This document shows positions 45,751-54,534 of a DNA stretch of 64,000 nucleotides, piece by piece. Position 1 is the first letter of the stretch. Every line of letters starts with the position of its first letter. Source of the DNA: Phalacrocorax aristotelis (lineage: Eukaryota; Chordata; Aves; Suliformes; Phalacrocoracidae). Position numbers and translations under genes: made by a program. The stretch covers positions 45,882,191 through 45,946,190 of the forward strand of contig NC_134278.1 in NCBI RefSeq assembly GCF_949628215.1, read 5' to 3'. Below the pieces are notes generated by a model. It was not told the origin of the DNA. It worked only from the letters and a program-made list of their open reading frames with translations, and did not search any database.

Positions 45751-47619
45751 ATGTTGTCCTTTTTGCAGTTGGTGTTAAAAATCGGTGTTGGTTGTTTGAG
45801 TCTGCTGTGTTCTGCTGTGATTAGTAATGTTTTGCCTACGAGATTTGTTATACAAACACTCGTTTTCAGCTTTATCTGGTATTTGGGGTTTTTGCTGAAA
45901 CCGTTACTGTACTTCGGATACCACCTTGTTGAGGCAATTAGCAATTATACCTCCTCCTCTGAGAGATTTTATATGGAGGAAATACAGAATAATACCTTTG
46001 CAACTTTGTTCTATGATGTCTGTGCCTTTGTTACAACAACGTTTTTGTATCTTGAACATCCTTGGGTGGTTAAGGTGCAGTCATTGTTAGTTTTTGGGCA
46101 TGTTGTTTTGGTTTTGACTAAGCAACTTAAGAATATCACCCAGAAATCTGCCCCGAGGCTTGATAGTTACGAGTGGCAGGGCATGTGGGATAGCATGGGC
46201 AAATACCTAGGGCAGTGGGCACCCCCAGTGTTTTGGAGTTTCACCCCCGAGCAAGTGCAGAATCCTAAAAAACTAGTAGAATATTTGGAGAAAGTATGTT
46301 GTTACGCTGGGAACTCCAGAGAGACACAGATAACTGCAACATGCTGGGGTCTGGCCCATGCATACCGAGCCCTGCTCAACAGTATTCAGTGCCCCCAGGG
46401 GGAAGAGAATGTCTCTGGATTGAAATGCAAAGTGACTGGCACTGTAGACAATCCAGCCCTGACAACAGGCACTGCAGCCACTCAAACCCCCACAACAAGT
46501 ACCGGAGCTGGCTCAGAAAATAAACCCGTACCAGTATCAGTTGCCCCCATACATAAGACGAAATATTGGAAGCGGACATCAACTCGTTTAGAACGGGATG
46601 ATGAAGAACCAGGGCCATCGCGGGGAGAGGAGGGAGAAGTAATAAATGAAATAGAGACCACCCGATCCCTGTCCTTAAGCGAGTTGCGAGATATGCGAAA
46701 AGATTATAGCCGTCGTTCAGGTGAGCACATTGCCACCTGGCTGCTCCGATGCTGGGATAATGGGGCCAGTAGCCTGGAACTAGAGGGAAAAGAAGCCAAA
46801 CAATTGGGATCCCTTTCTGGGGAAGGGGGCGTTGACAAAGCAATTGGAAAAAAACCACAAGCCCTCAGCCTCTGGAGGCGACTCCTGTCTGGAGTGAAGG
46901 AAAGGTATCCCTTTAAAGAAGATGTTACATATCGCCCAGGAAAATGGACAACTATGGAGAAAGGCATCCAGTATCTCAGGGAATTAGCTGTGTTTGAGGT
47001 GATTTATGGTGACCTGGATGATCAACGGTCATCCAAAGATCCAGATGAAGCCGAGTGCACACGACCCATGTGGCGGAAGTTTGTACGGAGCGCACCATCT
47101 TCGCATGCAAACTCATTGGCAGTGATGTCCTGGAAAGATGACGAGACACCAACGGTGGCAGAGGTGATAGATAGACTCCGGGATTATGACACAAATATCT
47201 CTTCCTCGCTTGTCTCTGCTGTGGAGAAACTATCCCAAGAGGTCCAGCAACTCAAAGAAGATCTGTCCTACTCCCCACCTCGACAGAGCAGTGTCTCAGC
47301 TGTTAGGAATAAGCGTCCTTTGGCTCAAAGAAGGGGATACACACCACGGGCCACCCTATGGTTCTACCTGCGTGACCACGGAGAGGACATGATGAGGTGG
47401 GATGGCAAGCCTACTTCGACCCTACAGGCACGAGTACATGAACTGCAAGGGAGAACAGTCACTCAGGGAGGCTCTTCCAGGAAAGCTGCTGCTCCAGTTT
47501 CCAGCGAGCAAGTCCCCAGACAGAGGAGTAGAAGCGCAGATTTTATTTCTAAGTGTAATAGAGGGACTCCTGATTCACATTTACAGGAAGTGAGTTGTGA
47601 CTGCCATGATCAGGACTAG
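45751..47619 (+). CDS. gag: ERVL-like Gag polyprotein with hydrophobic N-terminus, intact frame
   Basis: 622 codons from the ATG at 45751 (context AGCACCATGT) to TAG at 47617-47619. The open frame extends upstream into the LTR, but this is the first good ATG after the primer site. Residues 4-27, 33-56, about 83-101 and 107-123 are hydrophobic, with possible glycosylation sequons NYT, NNT and NIT. A Thr/Ser-rich, then acidic linker follows (about 250-310). The capsid-like part comes next (about 320-450), with ATWLLRCWDNGA, LSLWRRLLSGVKERYPF and GIQYLRELAVFEVIYGD, wording I associate with ERVL/Fv1 capsids. A short coiled coil (LSQEVQQLKEDL) and a basic tail end it. No CCHC zinc knuckle is seen. 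No frameshift or internal stop. Confidence 0.85.
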   Translation: MLSFLQLVLKIGVGCLSLLCSAVISNVLPTRFVIQTLVFSFIWYLGFLLKPLLYFGYHLVEAISNYTSSSERFYMEEIQNNTFATLFYDVCAFVTTTFLYLEHPWVVKVQSLLVFGHVVLVLTKQLKNITQKSAPRLDSYEWQGMWDSMGKYLGQWAPPVFWSFTPEQVQNPKKLVEYLEKVCCYAGNSRETQITATCWGLAHAYRALLNSIQCPQGEENVSGLKCKVTGTVDNPALTTGTAATQTPTTSTGAGSENKPVPVSVAPIHKTKYWKRTSTRLERDDEEPGPSRGEEGEVINEIETTRSLSLSELRDMRKDYSRRSGEHIATWLLRCWDNGASSLELEGKEAKQLGSLSGEGGVDKAIGKKPQALSLWRRLLSGVKERYPFKEDVTYRPGKWTTMEKGIQYLRELAVFEVIYGDLDDQRSSKDPDEAECTRPMWRKFVRSAPSSHANSLAVMSWKDDETPTVAEVIDRLRDYDTNISSSLVSAVEKLSQEVQQLKEDLSYSPPRQSSVSAVRNKRPLAQRRGYTPRATLWFYLRDHGEDMMRWDGKPTSTLQARVHELQGRTVTQGGSSRKAAAPVSSEQVPRQRSRSADFISKCNRGTPDSHLQEVSCDCHDQD

Positions 47620-47661
47620 AGGGGCCCTGCCTCCAGCCGGGTGGAGGAAAGGGATAACCGG
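47617..47661 (+). other. Amber codon between gag and pol with downstream hairpin (readthrough signal candidate)
   Basis: Gag ends in TAG and the pol frame continues in the same phase with no other stop. Ten nt after the TAG comes CCTCCA-GCCGGG-TGGAGG (47630-47647), a perfect 6-bp stem with a 6-nt loop. The loop's CCGG could pair with CCGG at 47658-47661 to make a pseudoknot. This layout resembles the gammaretroviral type of stop-codon readthrough. Function is inferred. Confidence 0.6.
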
Positions 47662-50600
47662 GCTTACTGGACTGTGTGGATCCGATGGCCTGGCACGTCC
47701 GACCCACAGGAGTATAAAGCTTTAGTGGACACCGGCGCACAGTGCACCTTAATGCCATCAAACTATATAGGGGCAGAACCCATCAGCATTGCTGGAGTGA
47801 CAGGGGGATCTCAAGAGCTAACTGTATTGGAGGCCGAAGTGAGCCTAACTGGCAATGAGTGGCAGAAGCACCCCATTGTGACTGGCCCAGAGGCTCCGTG
47901 CATCCTTGGTATAGACTACCTCAGGAGAGGGTATTTCAAGGACCCAAAAGGTTACAAGTGGGCTTTTGGTGTAGCTGCCTTGGAGACGGAGGAAACTGAA
48001 CAGCTGTCTACCTTGCCCGGTCTCTCAAAGGACCCTTCTGTGGTGGGGTTGCTGAAGGTCAAAGAACAACAGGTGCCAATCGCCACCACAACAGTGCACC
48101 GGCGGCAATATCGCACCAACAGAGACTCTCTGATCCCCATCCATAAACTCATTCACCAACTGAGGAGCCAAGGAGTCATCAGTAAGACCCACTCACCCTT
48201 TAACAGTCCCATATGGCCAGTCCGGAAGTCTAATGGAGAGTGGAGACTAACAGTAGACTATCGTGGCCTGAATGAAGTCACTCCACCGTTGAGTGCTGCT
48301 GTGCCAGACATGCTAGAACTTCAATACGAACTGGAGTCAAAGGCGGCCAAGTGGTATGCCACAATTGATATTGCTAATGCATTCTTCTCAATCCCTCTGG
48401 CAGCAGAGTGCAGGCCACAGTTTGCTTTCACATGGAGGGGCGTCCAGTACACCTGGAATCGACTGCCCCAGGGGTGGAAACACAGTCCTACCATTTGCCA
48501 TGGACTGATTCAGACTGTACTGGAACAGGGAGAAGCTCCAGAACACCTTCAATACATTGATGACATCATTGTGTGGGGCAGCACAGCAGAAGAAGTTTTT
48601 GAGAAAGGTGAGAAAATAGTCCAAATCCTTCTGAAAGCTGGTTTTGCCATAAAACAAAGTAAGGTGAAGGGACCTGCACGAGAAATCCAGTTCTTAGGAA
48701 TTAAATGGCAAGACGGTCGTCGTCAGATTCCAATGGATGTGATCAACAAAATAGCAGCCATGTCTCCACCAACTAGCAAAAAGGAAACACAAGCTTTCTT
48801 GGGCGTTGTGGGTTTTTGGAGAATGCATATTCCAAATTACAGTCTGATCGTGAGCCCTCTCTATCAAGTGACCCGGAAAAAGAATGATTTCAAATGGGGC
48901 CCTGAGCAACGACAAGCCTTTGAACAGATTAAACGAGAAATAGTCCATGCAGTAGCTCTTGGGCCAGTCCGGGCAGGACAAGATGTAAAAAATGTGCTCT
49001 ACACTGCAGCCGGGGAGAATGGCCCTACCTGGAGTCTCTGGCAGAAAGCACCTGGGGAGACCCGGGGTCGACCCCTAGGGTTTTGGAGTCGGGGATACAG
49101 AGGGTCTGAAGCCCGCTATACTCCAACTGAAAAAGAGATATTGGCAGCATATGAAGGGGTTCGAGCTGCTTCAGAAGTGGTTGGTACTGAAGCACAGTTG
49201 CTCCTGGCACCCCGACTGCCAGTGCTGGGCTGGATGTTCAAAGGAAACATCCCCTCTACACACCATGCAACTGATGCTACGTGGAGTAAATGGGTTGCAC
49301 TGATCACCCAGCGGGCTCGAGTAGGAAACCCCAGTCGCCCAGGAATCTTGGAAGTGATTATGGACTGGCCAGAAGGCAAAGATTTTGGATTATCACCAGA
49401 GGAGGAGGTGACACGTGCTGAAGAAGCCCCACTGTATAACAAACTGCCAGAAGATGAGAAGCAATATGCCCTGTTCACTGATGGGTCCTGTCGCCTTGTG
49501 GGAAAGCACCGGAGATGGAAGGCTGCTGTATGGAGTCCTACACGACAAGTAGCAGAAACTGCTGAAGGAGAAGGTGAATCGAGCCAGTTTGCAGAGGTAA
49601 AGGCCATCCAGCTGGCCTTAGACATCGCTGAACGGGAAAAGTGGCCAGTGCTCTATCTCTATACTGACTCCTGGATGGTGGCAAATGCCTTGTGGGGCTG
49701 GCTGCAGCAATGGAAGCAAAGCAACTGGCAGCGCAGAGGCAAACCCATCTGGGCTGCCACATTGTGGCAAGATATTGCTGCCCGGGTAGAGAAACTGGTT
49801 GTAAAGGTACGGCATGTGGATGCTCACGTCCCCAAGAGTCGGGCCACTGAAGAACATCGAAACAACCAGCAGGTAGATCGGGCTGCCAAGATTGAAGTGG
49901 CTGAGGTGGATCTGGACTGGCAGCATAAGGGTGAACTATTTCTAGCTCGGTGGGCCCATGACACCTCAGGCCATCAAGGGAGAGATGCAACATACAGGTG
50001 GGCTCGTGATCGAGGGGTGGACTTGACCATGGATATTATTGCACAGGTTATCCACGAATGTGACACATGCGCTGCAATCAAGCAAGCGAAGCGGGTAAAG
50101 CCTCTGTGGTATGGGGGACGATGGCTGAAATATAAATATGGGGAGGCCTGGCAAATTGACTATATCACACTCCCACAGACCCGCCAAGGCAAGCGCCATG
50201 TGCTTACAATGGTAGAAACAACGACTGGCTGGCTGGAAACATATCCTGTCCCCCACGCCACTGCCCGGAACACTATCCTGGGTCTTGAGAAACAAGTCCT
50301 GTGGCGACATGGCACCCCAGAGAGAATTGAGTCAGACAATGGGACTCATTTCCGAAATAGCCTCATAGACACCTGGGCCAAAGAGCACGGCATTGAGTGG
50401 GTGTATCACATCCCCTATCACGCACCAGCCTCTGGGAAAATTGAAAGGTACAATGGACTGTTAAAAACCACACTGAGAGCAATGGGGGGTGGGACATTCA
50501 AGCACTGGGATACACATTTAGCAAAAGCCACGTGGTTAGTCAACACGAGGGGATCTGCCAACCGAGCTGGCCCTGCCCAGTCAGAAATCCTACATACTGT

Positions 50601-50805
50601 GGAAGGGGATAGAGTCCCTGTAGTGCACACAAAAAGTATGCTGGGCAAAACAGTCTGGGTTCTTCCTGCCTCTGGCAAAGGCAAACCCATTCGTGGGATT
50701 GTTTTTGCTCGAGGACCTGGGTGCACTTGGTGGGTGATGCGGGAGGATGGAGAAATCCGATGTGTGCCTCAAGGGGATTTGATTTTGGGTGAAAACAGTC
50801 AATGA
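47620..50805 (+). CDS. pol: ERVL-like Pol: protease, reverse transcriptase, RNase H, integrase, intact frame
   Basis: 1061 codons after the amber codon; there is no nearby ATG, so it would be made as a Gag-Pol fusion. Numbering from 47620: the aspartic protease DTGA begins at residue 37; the reverse transcriptase contains LPQGWKHSP and YIDD at 312-315; RNase H has Asp621 (FTDGS), Glu659, Asp683 (YTDSW) and Asp734; the integrase zinc site is His780, His785, Cys814, Cys817, with catalytic Asp847, Asp906 and Glu942 (D-D-35-E). All expected catalytic residues are present and there is no stop or frameshift. No dUTPase domain is seen after the integrase, where mammalian ERVL elements carry one. Confidence 0.93.
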   Translation, partial: RGPASSRVEERDNRAYWTVWIRWPGTSDPQEYKALVDTGAQCTLMPSNYIGAEPISIAGVTGGSQELTVLEAEVSLTGNEWQKHPIVTGPEAPCILGIDYLRRGYFKDPKGYKWAFGVAALETEETEQLSTLPGLSKDPSVVGLLKVKEQQVPIATTTVHRRQYRTNRDSLIPIHKLIHQLRSQGVISKTHSPFNSPIWPVRKSNGEWRLTVDYRGLNEVTPPLSAAVPDMLELQYELESKAAKWYATIDIANAFFSIPLAAECRPQFAFTWRGVQYTWNRLPQGWKHSPTICHGLIQTVLEQGEAPEHLQYIDDIIVWGSTAEEVFEKGEKIVQILLKAGFAIKQSKVKGPAREIQFLGIKWQDGRRQIPMDVINKIAAMSPPTSKKETQAFLGVVGFWRMHIPNYSLIVSPLYQVTRKKNDFKWGPEQRQAFEQIKREIVHAVALGPVRAGQDVKNVLYTAAGENGPTWSLWQKAPGETRGRPLGFWSRGYRGSEARYTPTEKEILAAYEGVRAASEVVGTEAQLLLAPRLPVLGWMFKGNIPSTHHATDATWSKWVALITQRARVGNPSRPGILEVIMDWPEGKDFGLSPEEEVTRAEEAPLYNKLPEDEKQYALFTDGSCRLVGKHRRWKAAVWSPTRQVAETAEGEGESSQFAEVKAIQLALDIAEREKWPVLYLYTDSWMVANALWGWLQQWKQSNWQRRGKPIWAATLWQDIAARVEKLVVKVRHVDAHVPKSRATEEHRNNQQVDRAAKIEVAEVDLDWQHKGELFLARWAHDTSGHQGRDATYRWARDRGVDLTMDIIAQVIHECDTCAAIKQAKRVKPLWYGGRWLKYKYGEAWQIDYITLPQTRQGKRHVLTMVETTTGWLETYPVPHATARNTILGLEKQVLWRHGTPERIESDNGTHFRNSLIDTWAKEHGIEWVYHIPYHAPASGKIERYNGLLKTTLRAMGGGTFKHWDTHLAKATWLVNTRGSANRAGPAQSEILHTVEGDRVPVVHTKSMLGKTVWVLPASGKGKPIRGIVFARGPGCTWWVMREDGEIRCVPQGDLILGENSQ

Positions 50806-51209
50806 ACTGAATGGCACAATGTGAACTGCTATATAATATTGTGTGTCACCTCTGTGTTGTATCAATGATATCAGAGTACGAGCCTCCCAACCCATGGAAG
50901 ATCAACTATGAAACAAGCCGTGCAGCAGTGATGGAACGATGACTGACTCGGTATGCAGCAACCCAACGCCACACACCATCTCTCCCACCCGGAAAGACTG
51001 ATACAACAGATGGAGCCCAGAGTCATGGACTGGGTGAACTCAATGGACATTTTAATGGACATTTTACAGGGAAGATCCATGAACTAAGGGAATGATGTCT
51101 GTGTATTATGTTAAAGGATGGGAAGGGGAGGGGTGGTGGTTGGTACGGTTGTATTGCATCATATGGGACCTGGGCATGGTGTAAGTGGTATGGAATAAGG
51201 GGTGGAGAA
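50806..51209 (+). other. Non-coding 3' region of the provirus, no env, ending in a purine tract
   Basis: About 400 bp without a meaningful frame. It contains a perfect 12-bp tandem repeat AATGGACATTTT (51042-51065), a purine-rich block near 51113-51138 and, next to the 3' LTR, GGAATAAGGGGTGGAGAA (51192-51209), the likely plus-strand primer site although it is interrupted by two T residues. Confidence 0.75.
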
Positions 51210-51711
51210 TGTGCTGGTTTTGGCTGAGAAGGGGTTAATTCTCCTCACTGTGGGGGTCAGCTACCTTTCCAGCTTCCCGCGCTCTGCCGCGTGGCGTGGC
51301 AGGGGGGGCTGGGAGGGGCAGGGCCATGGTGGGGGCGGCTGACCCCGACTGGCCAATGGCAGGTTCATTCCATACCATGTGACACCATGACCAGTATATG
51401 GGGGGGGGGCAGTGGCAGCGCGGGGGCGGCGCGGCGTCGGGTCGGCGGGCGGCGAGCGGCTGCGGCGCGTGCGGTTTGTTCCGGCGGTTCGTTCCCCCTC
51501 TCCCCTCCCTTCCTTTCCCCCTCCCCCGGGGCTTTGCGCCTCTCGTTGTTCTCCTTTACATTGCATTTCTACTGTTGTTTCTTTTAATTTTCATTATTAA
51601 ACTGTTCTTATCCCAACCCACGAGCGTTACCCTTCTGATTCTCTCCCCCATCTACCGGTGGGGGAGTGAGCGAGCGACTGTGTGGGGCTGAGCTGCCGCT
51701 AAACCACGACA
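51210..51711 (+). repeat. 3' LTR of the ERVL-like provirus
   Basis: 502 bp, the same length as the 5' LTR with two substitutions (51400 and 51402), both just after the TATA-like AGTATAT. It is followed by GCATG, the target duplication. Confidence 0.95.
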
Positions 51712-51716
51712 GCATG

Positions 51717-52835
51717 TCTTGATAGATTTGGGTATTTGTAAATTTTCAACACAAACTCCCAGCAGTCACAGCAGGCTGCGTTGGGTTTAACAATGCATTG
51801 TGAGAGGAAGCCTTTCCCTTTGCTGCTTCTCAACTGGCCACGTATTGTTTTCATTGGATGCTCCTGCTGCTTCTGACAGTGATGAACAGTTGTCACCTCA
51901 TTGGTCTTCACACCACTCACGATTCTTTTAGACCTCTGCTATCTTTTCTGAGCTGAAGAGATGTGGTTTTCTTTTTTAATAGGCAAAGTACTGCATACCT
52001 CTTTTTTTATTTTCATTAGGTTTTATTAGTCTTGATAGATTTTTCGCAAGGTGTTTCTCAAACTATTTGTAGCTTGTCAAAGTTAGTGATACTTTCTCTG
52101 TGTTCCTCTGTATCTTCCTTACATGGATGTAACTTGCTTTTCAAATGATGCTTTTTGAGTTCACTAGCTTGTCTGATCCAGTTCAGTTTGCTTCCCTTTT
52201 AGATTCTTCCTTAGGCCTTTTTGGCATAGATGGCCTGCGTTCGCTTTGACACTCCGCTGTCACCTGTAACCACATCATCTGTAAGGACTTACAGCTACCT
52301 CCCTTTTAATGAGATGCCTCATTTTTATGCATTTTTCTCCTTCGAAATGAAGCACAGTAAAGGTGTTTTTTCCTGTCTGGTTGGTAGCAAAGCTGTTAAA
52401 TTCACATTATGTTCTGTTTCCTGTTGTTCCAATTTACATCTTTTTGTATCCGTCGTCACTGAATCCAGTTCCTTTGACTGCACTTTATTGCCTTTCACTG
52501 TTCACACTGGAATCAGAGCTGGTAAAACTATCCTCACCTCCTCAGTAGAGAAATGACTTAAGATACTTCTTGATGGTAAACAGAAGTGCCTGATACTTTA
52601 GCTCTGAGGTTTAGGTCACATAGGTAATTTAGGTGTCAAGTGAAGTCTGCAAAGGCTCTTGAGCATCAAGAAAACTTTTAATCACTCCAGCCAGAATTCT
52701 TCATTAATAGTGTGAAATCCCTAATTTCAAAACACTAAGCTTTCTTAGCAGATTTTGTGGTATATGTAAGAAGACTGATGTTTACCCTAAAGAACAGCTC
52801 CTTGTTAAAAACTCCACACAGTGGTCAAGTTGCAT
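51717..52835. other. Intergenic sequence right of the provirus
   Basis: AT-rich sequence between the provirus and the presumed end of CCNC. The short frame at 52230-52556 has no recognisable features. Confidence 0.65.
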
Positions 52836-54479
52836 TGATTTATTTCTATTCCCCAAGTCCACGTTACAAATAGCACATTTTAGACTTCAGGAAACAAAGG
52901 CAAATAGCCAAATCCCACTTCATCAATCAAGTGCCTATAAAAGGTATGGATCAAATGACAACAAAAGTAGCATAGACCAAAATGTATATATTTTCTATCT
53001 TGCCAAAGTGGTTTGGTCTTGTTTACCTAATGTTTTCCAAAAATAATGTGAACAGAAATAAATGCGAGTAGCCTAATAGGCTACATACAAACACACTTCA
53101 ATTATATTTCACTGAATGACCAGCCGATTACAAAGATGGGCACTTGTAAAAATGGGGGATGTTTTCATGGGCTGGTTTTTTTTTTGAACCAAGACGCATC
53201 ACAGTGCGAGGGTTTCCAAGAATTTCTCTCCAATATTTCTGACCAGTGTAATGTGTTGCTTCAGAAAAAAAAAGCACTTTATTTTATTATTCCATTTTTA
53301 TGCTCGGGCAAGTCAGCATTATCTTTCAAAATGAAGCTGTACAGAGTTATCTAAAAATCAATAAATTTGATTTAGGCCAATTCCTGACTTCAGTGGGATA
53401 TCTGCCTGAGTAAGGAACACAGGATATGGCCTTCTGTTTGAAGGAATCTCATTTTCTCCAGCACATAGTTAACCAAGGAATCCCTTTTCAGTTATTCTAA
53501 AGAGTTGCTCCTAACATCACAATTAAAATTAGCCAGTATGAAGCTCACTGAAAGCTTGATCCTCTTAAATAAACTCCTTAACGAACCACACAAATTCACA
53601 CCAACAGTGAAGGCAGAATAACAGTGTATCTTTTGTACAAAAAAAAAAAAACCACCATAAAAATAGTGATCATATCCAATTTTTACTTGATTGTGAAATA
53701 CTCCGATTGTACTAAACAGTAAGTTTACTTGAAAAAAGTTGCGCTTTTTTACTTCCTAACACTTGAAATGTTTAAGAAAACTGCAGAATCACTATACATA
53801 TTGCACTCCTCTGGTAAGCTGGGCTACTACGCTTCATGGCAAAAACATCCAAGTACATCTACTGAGTAAAACTGCTTTTTTCTAATCCAATAAAGGAACT
53901 TAATTTCTTTCCTGCAGCTTTCATTAAAAACTGTAACAATATTCTTTGCAGGCTCTTCTAGGCTTTGTTTCTGAAGGACTGCCATGTTACTTGTTACAAA
54001 ATCTGTATTTATTTTTTTAAAAATGAACAAAACTCAAGGTAATGAACAGATTTAACATACAGTGCACTATCTTCCTTCAGTCACAAAATGAAGACAACAC
54101 AAGCCATTAATACAGTTACGCTAAGGCTTCAGGTTACCGTCGCTTTAAAAATAGTTCACTTCAATGGCAAGTTACAATTTTCTCAAAGCAAACAAAACCA
54201 ACAACAATTTGTTTCAAGTGGATAGTGTTAATCTTTTGAGGCTTGGTTTAACCTTTGATTCCTTACAGTGAAAAATCTTAGTACATTTGCTCCAGCGTCA
54301 GAGAAAATGATGCAGTTTTAGAGAAAAAGCTTTCAAAATGCTTGACACAAACAAGCTATTTATTCTTAGAGTTCTTTGTCAAAGATGTTACTAAAACCTT
54401 CTGTCCACTTCATGAACACAGGAAAGATCCGAGGATGTCTTGAGTCAAAGTGGTCCATAAAGAAATTCTTTGGAATGTC
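52836..54479 (-). terminator. CCNC: CCNC 3' UTR (extent uncertain)
   Basis: AT-rich sequence without a gene follows the CCNC stop. Candidate AATAAA signals on the minus strand are seen as TTTATT near 54007, 53282 and 52839. Which is used cannot be decided from sequence; the outermost is taken as the limit. Confidence 0.4.
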
Positions 54480-54534
54480 TTAAGATTGGCTATAACTAGA
54501 GTTCTGGCTACCATTTGGACCCTGTTCTCCTTCA
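54480..54534 (-). CDS. CCNC: CCNC terminal exon with stop codon
   Basis: One nt completes Ser, then [17 protein letters not shown] and TAA (54482-54480). The acceptor is a tandem AAG-CAG site (54535-54540) behind a 23-nt T tract. Use of CAG gives the standard NSEGEQ; use of AAG would insert one extra Ser. Confidence 0.94.

Larger units (their letters stand above)
45179..51716 (+). mobile_element. Full-length ERVL-like endogenous retrovirus with target-site duplication
   Basis: The provirus spans 45184-51711 (6528 bp) and is flanked by the 5-bp duplication GCATG (45179-45183 and 51712-51716). Order: 5' LTR, tRNA primer site, gag-like frame, pol frame (protease, reverse transcriptase, RNase H, integrase), about 400 bp without a gene, purine tract, 3' LTR. 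There is no env. ERVL (class III) assignment is inferred from the 5-bp duplication, the capsid wording of Gag, the pol sequence and the lack of env. Both LTRs start TG and end CA. It is inserted between the convergent TSTD3 and CCNC genes in the plus orientation. Confidence 0.93.
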
